Source: Diplolepis rosae
Lineage: Eukaryota > Arthropoda > Insecta > Hymenoptera > Diplolepididae
NCBI GenBank assembly: GCA_030998225.1
Contig: JAPYXD010000746.1
Span: forward strand, 434,001 to 498,000
Length of the DNA stretch: 64,000 nt
Reading direction: 5' to 3'
Part shown: piece after piece, positions 1-8,157 of the stretch
How positions within the stretch are numbered: position 1 is the first letter of the stretch
Layout: the number at the start of each line of letters is the position of its first letter
The notes under the pieces: generated by a model
Seen by the model: only the letters and a program-made list of their open reading frames with translations
Database searches by the model: none
Told to the model about the DNA's origin: nothing
Program-made: the position numbers and the translations under genes

Positions 1-31
1 GCTTCGTCTAACTCGCGTATTACGAGGCCAC

Positions 32-85
32 ATATGTATTTATATCAGTCATGAGGTCCATTGAACTCGCCCATTACTTGGCCAC
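32..85 (+). repeat. D2 monomer, 54 bp, preceded by a degenerate box
   Basis: This D spacer starts ATATGTATTTATATCAG and has GAGGTCCATTGAA where D has GAGGTACATTGAA. The preceding box (12-31) reads TTACGAGGCCAC, losing the TTGG core seen elsewhere. The same box-spacer pairing recurs wherever D2 occurs, sometimes as CGAGGCGAC. A form with TGTACTTATATCAG marks the beta blocks (around 23437, 37271, 49227, 51955, 56144, 57091, 59167), and a form with CAGTTATGAGG marks the late alpha HOR (near 3729, 10333, 15851, 20845, 29635, 34497, 47399, 62353). Confidence 0.85.
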
Positions 86-133
86 TTTAGAAAAATTCTT
101 AAAATCCTAAGAACTCGCGCATTACTTGGCCAC

Positions 134-179
134 CTTACTTTAAGTCAGAGTTCGGAAATCTCGCGTATTAGTTGGCCAC
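134..179 (+). repeat. S monomer, 46 bp (exemplar)
   Basis: A 26-bp spacer starting CTTACTTTAAGTCAGAG and continuing TTCGGAAAT precedes a box reading AGTTGGCCAC at its 3' end. Sub-variants replace TTCGG with TCCGG or TACGG, or start CTTATTTAAAGTCAG, CTTATTTAAATTCAG or GTTACTTTAACTCAG. A 45-bp form, CTTACTTTATTCAG, lacks one base and marks a specific HOR position (for example 12969, 16788, 36290, 48811, 51539, 56814). The TCCGG form makes the palindrome TCCGGA. The variant following TACGG is usually linked to a CGCGCATT box, and the one following TTCGG to CGCGTATTAG. Confidence 0.88.
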
Positions 180-242
180 TTTATAACGATTCTCTTACTC
201 CTAAGAATTCGCGCATTTCTTGGCCACTCTTTTCAAGACAGA

Positions 243-259
243 CTTCGTTTAACTCGCGT
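243..259 (+). other. CENP-B-box-like 17-mer at the F spacer/box junction (exemplar)
   Basis: This copy reads CTTCGTTTAACTCGCGT. Against the established CENP-B box core NTTCGNNNNANNCGGGN it matches TTCG, the central A, and three of the four CGGG positions, so 8 of 9 essential bases; only the third base of CGGG differs (CGCG). The sister F form at 389-405 (TTCGCTTA-A-CT-CGCG) and the one at 2-18 (TTCGTCTA-A-CT-CGCG) match equally. S monomers with TTCGGAAATCTCGCG keep the same TTCG-to-CGCG spacing but lack the central A (7 of 9). The match could be chance fixed by amplification; function is inferred. Confidence 0.5.
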
Positions 260-272
260 ATTACTTGGCCAC
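253..272 (+). repeat. Conserved 20-bp box (exemplar)
   Basis: This copy reads CTCGCGTATTACTTGGCCAC. The box recurs every 45-54 bp across the window and is the only part shared by all monomer families. Position 1 is C or T, position 7 is C or T, and positions 12-18 carry family-specific changes such as AGTTGGCC, ACTTTGCC, ACGAGGCC or ACTTGGCT. The CTCGCG start and the GGCCAC end are the most constant parts. It is GC-rich (12 of 20) between AT-rich spacers and contains the palindromes CGCG and TGGCCA. Such a pattern fits a constrained protein-binding site, but binding is inferred. Confidence 0.9.
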
Positions 273-326
273 TTATGTATTTATATCAGTCATGAGGTAC
301 ATTGAACTCGCGTATTACTTGGCTAC
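273..326 (+). repeat. D monomer, 54 bp (exemplar)
   Basis: This is the longest family, with a 34-bp spacer starting TTATGTATTTATATCAG and ending GAGGTACATTGAA before the box. It usually follows an F monomer and precedes an L' monomer, so F-D-L' forms a recurring 45+54+47 = 146 bp module. It is the best landmark for aligning HOR copies by eye. Confidence 0.88.
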
Positions 327-373
327 TTATAAAAATTCTTATACTCCTAAGAATTCGCGCATTACTTGGCCAC
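327..373 (+). repeat. L' monomer, 47 bp (exemplar)
   Basis: This is the L spacer shortened by one base (27 bp, starting TTATAAAAATTC), and it mostly follows a box ending GGCTAC instead of GGCCAC. Box end and spacer start therefore co-vary. L' typically sits after D or F monomers. Its 47-bp length and the 46-bp S length sum to 93 bp. The variant with CTAACACTACTAAG is a private marker of the alpha HOR, described separately. Confidence 0.88.
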
Positions 374-465
374 TATTTTCAAGACATACTTCGCTTAACT
401 CGCGTATTACTTGGCTACTTATAAAAATTCTTATACTCCTAAGAACTCGCGCATTAATTGGCCAC

Positions 466-513
466 TTTATAAAAATTCTTATACTCCTAAGACTTCGCGC
501 ATTACTTGGCCAC
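466..513 (+). repeat. L monomer, 48 bp (exemplar)
   Basis: A 28-bp spacer starting TTTATAAAAATTC and ending CCTAAGAC is followed by a box beginning TTCGCG. This is the commonest family. Sub-variants start TTTATAACAATTC, TTTATAGCAATTC or TTTAGAAAAATTC; the last often continues TTAAAATCC in place of TTATACTCC. The spacer is about 21% GC with A-tracts. When the spacer ends in GAA and the box begins TTC, an EcoRI site (GAATTC) is created, predicting a characteristic restriction ladder. Confidence 0.9.
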
Positions 514-793
514 CTTACTTTAAGTCAGAGTACGGAAATCTCGCGCATTACTTGGCTACTTTAGAAAAATTCTTATACTCCTATGAATTCGCTTATTACT
601 TGGCCATCTTACTTAAAGTCAGAATACGAAAATCTCGCGCATTGCTTGGCCACCTTACTTAAGGTCAGAGTCCGGTAATCTCGGGCATTACTTGGCCACT
701 TTATAGCAATTCTTATACTCCTAAGATTTCGCGCATTACTTGGCCACCTTATTTAAATTCAGAGTCCGGAAATCTCGCGTATTACTTGGCCAC

Positions 794-1459
794 TTTAGAA
801 AAATTCTTAAAATCCTAAGAACTCGCGCATTACTCGGCCACCTTACTTTAAGTCAGAGTTCGGAAATCTCGCGTATTAGTTGGCCACATTATAACAATTC
901 TCTTACTCCTAAGAATTCGCGCATTACTTGACCACCTTATTTAAATTCAGAGTCCGGAAATCTCGCGCATTACATGGCCACTCTTTTCAGGACAGGCTTC
1001 GTCTAACTCGCGCATTACGAGGCCACATATGTATTTATATCAGTCATGAGGTCCATTGAACTCGCGCATTTTTTGGCTCCCTTACTTTAAGTCAGAGTCC
1101 GGAAATCTCGCGTATTACTTGGCCACTTTAGAAAAATTCTTAAAATCCTAAGAACTCGCGCATTACTCGGCCACCTTACATTAAGTCAGAGTTCGGAAAT
1201 CTCGCGTATTAGTTGGCCACATAATAACAATTCTCTTACTCCTAAGAATTCGCGCATTACTTGACCACCTTATTTAAATTCAGAGTCCGGAAATCTCGCG
1301 CATTACATGGCCACTCTTTTCAGGACAGGCTTCGTCTAACTCGCGCATTACGAGGCCACATATGTATTTATATCAGTCATGAGGTCCATTGAACTCGCGC
1401 ATTTTTTGGCTCCCTTACTTTAAGTCAGAGTCCGGAAATCTCGCGTATTACTTGGCCAC
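794..1459 (+). repeat. Nested 333-bp tandem, two units (copy 1)
   Basis: Units start at 794 and 1127 with TTTAGAAAAATTC, and a diverging third starts at 1460. Each unit has seven monomers and contains the ACTCGGCCAC, ACTTGACCAC and ACATGGCCAC boxes and the odd GCATTTTTTGGCTCC box. The same duplication is present in copies 2, 4 and 6 but not 3. Confidence 0.86.
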
Positions 1460-2274
1460 TTTAGAAAAATTCTTATCATCCTAAGAACTCGCGAATTACT
1501 TGTCCACTTTACTTTAAGTTGGAGTCCGGAAATCTCGCGTAATATTTGGCCACTATATAACAATTCTTATACTCCTAAGAATTCGTGCATTACTTTGCCA
1601 CCTTATTTAAAGTCAGATTCCGGAAATCTCGCGCATTACTTGGCCACTTTATAGCAATTCTTATACTCCTAAGATTTCGCGCATTACTTGGCCACCTTAT
1701 TTAAATTCAGAGTCCGGAAATCTCGCGTATTACTTGGCCACTTTAGAAAAATTCTTAAAATCCTAAGAACTCGCGCATTACTTGGCCACGTTACTTTAAC
1801 TCAGAGTTCGGAAATCTCGCGTATTATTTGGCCACTATATAACAATTCTTATACTCCTAAGAATTCGTGCATTACTTTGCCACCTTATTTAAAGTCAGAT
1901 TCCGGAAATCTCGCATATTACTTGGACACTTTAGAAAAATTCTTATCCTCCTATGAATTCGCGTATTACTTGGCCACTGTACTTAAAGTCAGAGTACGGA
2001 AATCTCGCGCATTACTTGGCTACTTATAAAAACTCTTATACTCCTAAGAACTCGCGCATCACTTGGCCACCTTACTTTAAGTCAGAGTTCGGAAATCTCG
2101 CGTATTAGTTGGCCACTTTATAACAATTCTCTTACTCCTAAGAATTCGCGCATTACTTGGCCACTCTTTTCAAGACAGACTTCGTTTAACTCGCGTATTA
2201 CTTGGCCACTTATGTATTTATATCAGTCATGAGGTACATTGAACTCGCGTATTACTTGGCTACTTATAAAAATT

Positions 2275-2288
2275 CTAACACTACTAAG
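2275..2288 (+). repeat. Private L' marker of the alpha HOR
   Basis: This L' spacer reads CTAACACTACTAAG where others read CTTATACTCCTAAG. I find it at 2275, 8879, 14442, 19437, 26534, 27762, 33043, 41733, 45372, 46084, 60326 and 61038. The repeated co-occurrence with the same neighbours makes it a useful tag for counting alpha copies, including duplicated ones. Confidence 0.85.
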
Positions 2289-4375
2289 AATTCGCGCATT
2301 ACTTGGCCACTATTTTCAAGACATACTTCGCTTAACTCGCGTATTACTTGGCTACTTATAAAAATTCTTATACTCCTAAGAACTCGCGCATTACTTGGCC
2401 ACCTTACTTAAAGTCAGAGTACGGAAATCTCGCGTATTAGATGGCCACTTCATAACAATTCTTATACTCCTAAGAATTTGTGCATTACTTGGCCACCTTA
2501 TTTAAAGTCAGATTCCGGAAATCTCGCGTATTACTTGGCCACTTTAGAAAAATTCTTATACTCCTATGAATTCGCTTATTACTTGGCCATCTTACTTAAA
2601 GTCAGATTACGGAAATCTCGCGCATTGCTTGGCCACCTTACTTAAGATCAGAGTCCGGTAATGTCGGGTATTACTTGGCCACTTTATAGCAATTCTTATA
2701 CTCCTAAGAATTCGCGCATTACTTGGCCACTCTTTTCAAGACAGACTTCGTTTAACTCGCGTATTACTTGGCCACTTATGTATTTATATCAGTCATGAGG
2801 TACATTGAACTCGCGTATTACTTGGCTACTTATAAAAATTCTTATACTCCTAAGAATTCGCGCATTACTTCGCCACTATTTTCAAGACATACATCGCTTA
2901 ACTCGCGTATTACTTGGCTACTTATAAAAATTCTTATACTCCTAAGAACTCGCGCATTACTTGGCCACCTTACTTAAAGTCAGAGTACGGAAATCTCGCG
3001 CATTACTTGGCCACTTTATAAAAATTCTTACACTCCTAAGAATTCGCGCATTACTTGGCCATCTTACTTAAAGTCAGAATACGGAAATCTCGCGCATTGC
3101 TTGGCCACCTTGCTTAAGGTCAGAGTCTGGTAATCTCGGGTATTGCTTGGCCACTTCATAGCAATTCTTATACTCCTAAGAATTCGCGCATTACTTGGCC
3201 ACCTTACTTTAAGTCAGAGTTCGGAAATGTCGCGTATTAGTTGGCCACTTTATAACAATTCTCTTACTCCTAAGAATTCGCGCATTACTTGGCCACGATT
3301 TTCAAGACATACTTCGCTTAACTCGCGTATTACTTGGCTACTTATAAAAATTCTTATACTCCTAAGAACTCGCGCATTACTTGGCCACCTTACTTAAAGT
3401 CAGAGTACGGAAATCTCGCGCATTACTTGGCTACTTTAGAGAAATTCTTATACTCCTATGAATTCGCTTATTACTTGGCCATCTTACTTAAAGTCAGAAT
3501 ACGGAAATCTCGCGCATTGCTTGGCCACATTACTTAAGGTCAGAGTCCGGTAATCTCGGGTATTACTTGGCCACTTTATAGCAATGCTTATACTCCTAAG
3601 AATTCGCGCATTACTTGGCCACCTTATTTAAATTCAGAGTCCGGAAATCTCGCGCATTACTTGGCCACTCTTTTCAGGACAGGCTTCGTCTAACTCGCGC
3701 ATTACGAGGCCACATATGTATTTATATCAGTTATGAGGTCCATTGAACTCTCGCATTACTTGGCCACCTTACTTTAAGTCAGAGTCTGGAAATCTCGCGT
3801 ATTACTTGGCCACTTTAGAAAAATTCTTAAAATCCTAAGAACTCGCGCATTACTTGGCCACGTTACTTTAACTCAGAGTTCGGAAATCTCGCGTATTAGT
3901 TGGCCACTTTATAACAATTCTTATACTCCTAAGAATTCGTGCATTACTTGGACACCTTATTTAAAGTCAGATTCCGGAAATCTCGCGTATTACTTGGCCA
4001 CTTTAGAAAAATTCTTAAAATCCTAAGAACTCGCGCATTACTTGGCCACGTTACTTTAACTCAGAGTTCGGAAATCTCGCGTATTAGTTGGCCACTTTAT
4101 AACAATTCTTATACTCCTAAGAATTCGTGCATTACTTTGGCACCTTATTTAAAGTCAGATTCCGGAAATCTCGCGTATTACTTGGACACTTTAGAAAAAT
4201 TCTTATACTCCTATGAATTCGCGTATTACTTGGCCACTTTACTTAAAGTCAGAGTACGGAAATCTCGCGCATTACTTGGCTACTTATAAAAATTCTCTTA
4301 CTCCTAAGAATTCGCGCATTACTTGGTCACTCTTTTCAAGACAGACTTCGTTTAACTCGCGTATTACTTGGCCAC

Positions 4376-4483
4376 TTATTTATTTATATCAGTCATGAGG
4401 TACATTGTACTCGCGTATTACTTGGCCACTTATTTATTTATATCAGTCATGAGGTACATTGAACTCGCGTATTACTTGGCTAC
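4376..4483 (+). repeat. Tandem D-D doublet (D3), alpha HOR landmark
   Basis: Two D monomers (54 bp each) lie back to back, both starting TTATTTATTTATATCAG. The first ends GTACATTGTACTCGCG, a change not seen in other D monomers. The doublet recurs once per alpha tail, at 4376, 10980, 21492, 30375, 34957, 48138, 54161 and 63091. It is missing from alpha copy 3, where an 855-bp deletion removed it. The private base shows that all eight doublets descend from one ancestor. Confidence 0.88.
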
Positions 4484-5209
4484 TTATAAAAATTCTTATA
4501 CTCCTAAGAATTCGCGCATTACTTGGCCACTGTTTTCAAGACATACTTCGCTTAACTCGCGTATTACTTGGCCACTTATAAAAATTCTTATACTCCTAAG
4601 AACTCGCGCATTACTTGGCCACCTTATTTAAAGTCAGATTCCGGAAATCTCGCGTATTACTTGGCCACTTTAGAAAAATTCTTATAATCCTAAGAACTCG
4701 CGCATTACTTGGCCACGATACTTTAAGTCAGAGTCCGGAAATCTCGCGTATTAGTTGGCCACGTTATAACAATTCTTATACTCCTAAGAATTCGCGCATT
4801 ACTTGGCCACCTTATTTAAAGTCAGATTCCGGAAATCTCGCGTATTACTTGGCCACTTTATAAAAATTCTTACACTCCTAAGAATTCGCGCATTACTTGT
4901 CCACATTACTAAAAGACAGAGTACGGAAATCTAGCGCATTACTTGGCTACTTATAAAAATTCTTATACTCCTAAGTATTCGCGGATTACTTGGCCACTAT
5001 TTTCAAGACATACTTCGCTTAACTCGCGTATTACTTGGATACTTATAAAAATTCTTATACTCGTAAGAACTCGCGCATTACTTGGCCACCTTACTTAAAG
5101 TCAGAGTACGGAAATCTCGCGTATTAGATGGCCACTTTATAACAATTCTTATACTCCTAAGAATTCGTGCATTACTTGGCCACCTTATTTAAAGTCAGAT
5201 TCCGGAAAT

Positions 5210-6350
5210 CTCGGGTATTACTTGGCCACTTTATAGCAATTCTTATACTCCTAAGAATTTGCGCATTACTTGGCCACCTTATTTAAATTCAGAGTTCGGA
5301 AATCTCGCGCATTACTTGGCCACTCTTTTCAGGACAGCCTTCGTCTAACTCGCGCATTACGAGGCGACATATGTATTTATATCAGTCATGAGGTCCATTG
5401 AACTCGCGCTTTACTTGGCCACCTTACTTTAAGTAAGAGTCCGGAAATCTCGCGTATTACTTGGCCACTTTAGAAAAATTCTTATAATCCTAAGAACTCG
5501 CGCATTACTTGGCCACGTTACTTTAACTCAGAGTTCGGAAATCTCGCGTAATAGTTGGCCACTTTATAACAATTCTTATACTCCTAAGAACTCGCGCATT
5601 ACTTGGCCACCTTACTTTATTCAGAGTTCGGAAATCTCGCGTATTAGTTGGCTACTTATAAAAATTCTTATACTCCTAAGAACTCGCGCATTACTTGGCC
5701 ATCTTACTTAAAGTCAGAATACGGAAATCTCGCGCATTGCTTGGCCACCTTACTTAAGGTCAGAGTCCGGTAATCTCGGGTACTACTTGGCCACTTTATA
5801 GCAATTCTTATACTCCTAAGAACTCGCGCATTACTTGGCCACCTTACTTTAACTCAGAGTTCGGAAATCTCGCGTATTAGTTGGCCACTTTATAACAATT
5901 CTTATACTCCTAAGAATTCGTGCATTACTTTGCCACCTTATTTAAAGTCAGAGTCCGGTAATCTCGGGTATTACTTGGCCACTTTATAGCAATTCTTATA
6001 CTCCTAAGAATTTGCGCATTACTTGGCCACCTTATTTAAATTCAGAGTTCGGAAATCTCGCGCATTACTTGGCCACTCTTTTCAGGACAGCCTTCGTCTA
6101 ACTCGCGCATTACGAGGCGACATATGTATTTATATCAGTCATGAGGTCCATTGAACTCGCGCTTTACTTGGCCACCTTACTTTAAGTAAGAGTCCGGAAA
6201 TCTCGCGTATTACTTGGCCACTTTAGAAAAATTCTTAAAATCCTAAGAACTCGCGCATTACTTGGCCACGTTACTTTAACTCAGAGTTCGGAAATCTCGC
6301 GTAATAGGTCGCCACTTTATAACAATTCTTATACTCCTAAGAATTCGCGC
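5210..6350 (+). repeat. Nested 753-bp tandem (copy 1)
   Basis: F monomers with GACAGCCTTCG at 5333 and 6086 mark the period. The second unit is partial and ends near the mutated patch at 6353. Confidence 0.82.
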
Positions 6351-6352
6351 AT

Positions 6353-6398
6353 TTCTTCTCGACTCTGACCTTATCAGAGTTGTGGGATCTCGCGTTTT
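6353..6398 (+). repeat. Hypermutated monomer patch
   Basis: Flanks align exactly with copy 2 at +6604, yet the box and S spacer here read TTCTTCTCGACTCTGACC and then CAGAGTTGTGGGATCTCGCG. Length is preserved, so this is a run of substitutions. The normal version is at 12957-13002. Confidence 0.7.
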
Positions 6399-6402
6399 AC
6401 TT

Positions 6403-7613
6403 GGCTACTTATAAAAATTCTTATACTCCTAAGAACTCGCGCATTACTTGGCCACTTTATAAAAATTCTTACACTCCTAAGAATTCGCGCATTACTTGGC
6501 CACCTTACTTTAAGTCAGAGTACGGAAATCTCGCGCATTACTTGGCTACTTTAGAAAAATTCTTATACTCCTATGAATTCGCTTATTACTTGGCCATCTT
6601 ACTTAAAGTCAGAATACGAAAATCTCGCACATTGCTTGGCCACCTTACTTAAGGTCAGAGTCCGGTAATCTCGGGCATTACTTGGCCACTTTATAGCAAT
6701 TCTTATACTCCTAAGATTTCGCGCATTACTTGGCCACCTTATTTAAATTCAGAGTCCGGAAATCTCGCGTATTACTTGGCCACTTTAGAAAAATTCTTAA
6801 AATCCTAAGAACTCGCGCATTACTTGGCCACCTTACTTTAAGTCAGAGTTCGGAAATCTCGCGTATTAGTTGGCCACATTATAACAATTCTCTTACTCCT
6901 AAGAATTCTCGCATAACTTGGCCACTCATTTCAAGACAGACTGCGTATAACAAGCGTATTACTTGGCCACTTATGTATTTATATCAGTCATGAGGTACAT
7001 TGAACTCGCGTATTACTTGGCTACTTATAAAAATTCTTATACTCCTAAGAATTCGCGCATTACTTGGCCACTATTTTCAAGACATACTTCGCTTAACTCG
7101 CGTATTACTTGGCTACTTATAAAAATTCTTATACTCCTAAGAACTCGCGCATTACTTGGCCACTTTATAAAAATTCTTACACTCCTAAGAATTCGCGCAT
7201 TACTTGGCCACCTTACTTTAAGTCAGAGTACGGAAATCTCGCGCATTACTTGGCTACTTTAGAAAAATTCTTATACTCCTATGAATTCGCTTATTACTTG
7301 GCCATCTTACTTAAAGTCAGAATACGAAAATCTCGCGCATTGCTTGGCCACCTTACTTAAGGTCAGAGTCCGGTAATCTCGGGCATTACTTGGCCACTTT
7401 ATAGCAATTCTTATACTCCTAAGATTTCGCGCATTACTTGGCCACCTTATTTAAATTCAGAGTCCGGAAATCTCGCGTATTACTTGGCCACTTTAGAAAA
7501 ATTCTTAAAATCCTAAGAACTCGCGCATTACTCGGCCACCTTACTTTAAGTCAGAGTTCGGAAATCTCGCGTATTAGTTGGCCACATTAAAACAATTCTC
7601 TTACTCCTAAGAA
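6403..7613 (+). repeat. 708-bp tandem duplication (copy 2 only)
   Basis: GGCTAC at 6403 recurs at 7111, and the early anchor at 6730 recurs at 7438. The first unit matches 13007-13510 of copy 3, the second matches 399-910 of copy 1. The join lies in the mutated patch 6908-6955. Confidence 0.8.
6908..6955 (+). repeat. Hypermutated seam of the 708-bp duplication
   Basis: An F monomer and its neighbouring boxes read TTCTCGCATAAC, CATTTCAAG and CTGCGTATAACAAGCG, where the homologue at 208-260 has the usual F form. The patch lies where homology switches from the early anchor (740-type) back to the P module (265-type). Confidence 0.7.
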
Positions 7614-8157
7614 TTCGCGCATTACTTGACCACCTTATTTAAATTCAGAGTCCGGAAATCTCGCGCATTACATGGCCACTCTTTTCAGGACAGGCTTCGT
7701 CTAACTCGCGCATTACGAGGCCACATATGTATTTATATCAGTCATGAGGTCCATTGAACTCGCGCATTTTTTGGCTCCCTTACTTTAAGTCAGAGTCCGG
7801 AAATCTCGCGTATTACTTGGCCACTTTAGAAAAATTCTTAAAATCCTAAGAACTCGCGCATTACTCGGCCACCTTACATTAAGTCAGAGTCCGGAAATCT
7901 CGCGTATTAGTTGGCCACATAATAACAATTCTCTTACTCCTAAGAATTCGCGCATTACTTGACCACCTTATTTAAATTCAGAGTCCGGAAATCTCGCGCA
8001 TTACATGGCCACTCTTTTCAGGACAGGCTTCGTCTAACTCGCGCATTACGAGGCCACATATGTATTTATATCAGTCATGAGGTCCATTGAACTCGCGCAT
8101 TTTTTGGCTCCCTTACTTTAAGTCAGAGTCCGGAAATCTCGCGTATTACTTGGCCAC
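7492..8157 (+). repeat. Nested 333-bp tandem (copy 2)
   Basis: Units start at 7492 and 7825, exactly 6698 bp from those in copy 1. The shared ATAATAACAATTC variant near 7918 and 1220 shows descent of the whole duplicated block. Confidence 0.85.

Larger units (their letters stand above)
228..272 (+). repeat. F monomer, 45 bp (exemplar)
   Basis: A 25-bp spacer starting TCTTTTCAAGACAGAC is followed by TTCGTTTAA and the box. The sister form starts TATTTTCAAGACATAC and continues TTCGCTTAA. A third form starts TCTTTTCAGGACAGG, continues TTCGTCTAA, and precedes the box variant with ACGAGG. F monomers stand in the S position of the L/S alternation and often introduce a D monomer. The spacer-box junction creates the CENP-B-box-like motif annotated at 243-259. 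Confidence 0.88.
1..6402 (+). repeat. Alpha HOR copy 1 (5' end outside the window)
   Basis: From about 240 the sequence matches copy 2 at +6698 bp, and from about 1840 to 6402 at +6604 bp. The 94-bp shift is one L+S dimer (around 1741-1834) present here and absent near 8430 in copy 2. The first 240 bp instead match 24966 onward and 39228 onward. Contents in order: P module with the CTCGCCCATT box (1-739), 333-bp tandem (794-1459), the CTAACACTACTAAG marker (2275), D-rich centre, D-D doublet (4376), and the 753-bp tandem (5210-6350). It differs most from copy 2 in 4530-4950 and in the patch at 6353-6398. Confidence 0.85.

Noticed and set aside
273..290. Possible replication-origin (yeast ACS-like) match in the D spacer
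   Set aside because: TATTTATATCA matches the ACS only partly, and AT-rich spacers give such matches by chance.
331..345. TATA-box-like TATAAAAA in L' monomers
   Set aside because: It is part of the AT-rich spacer and occurs hundreds of times. No initiator, conserved downstream gene or transcript evidence can be seen, so I do not call promoters.
794..1459. Insertion sequence or transposon in the 333-bp and 753-bp tandems
   Set aside because: The duplicated units consist only of ordinary monomers and have no terminal inverted repeats, target duplications or transposase remnants.
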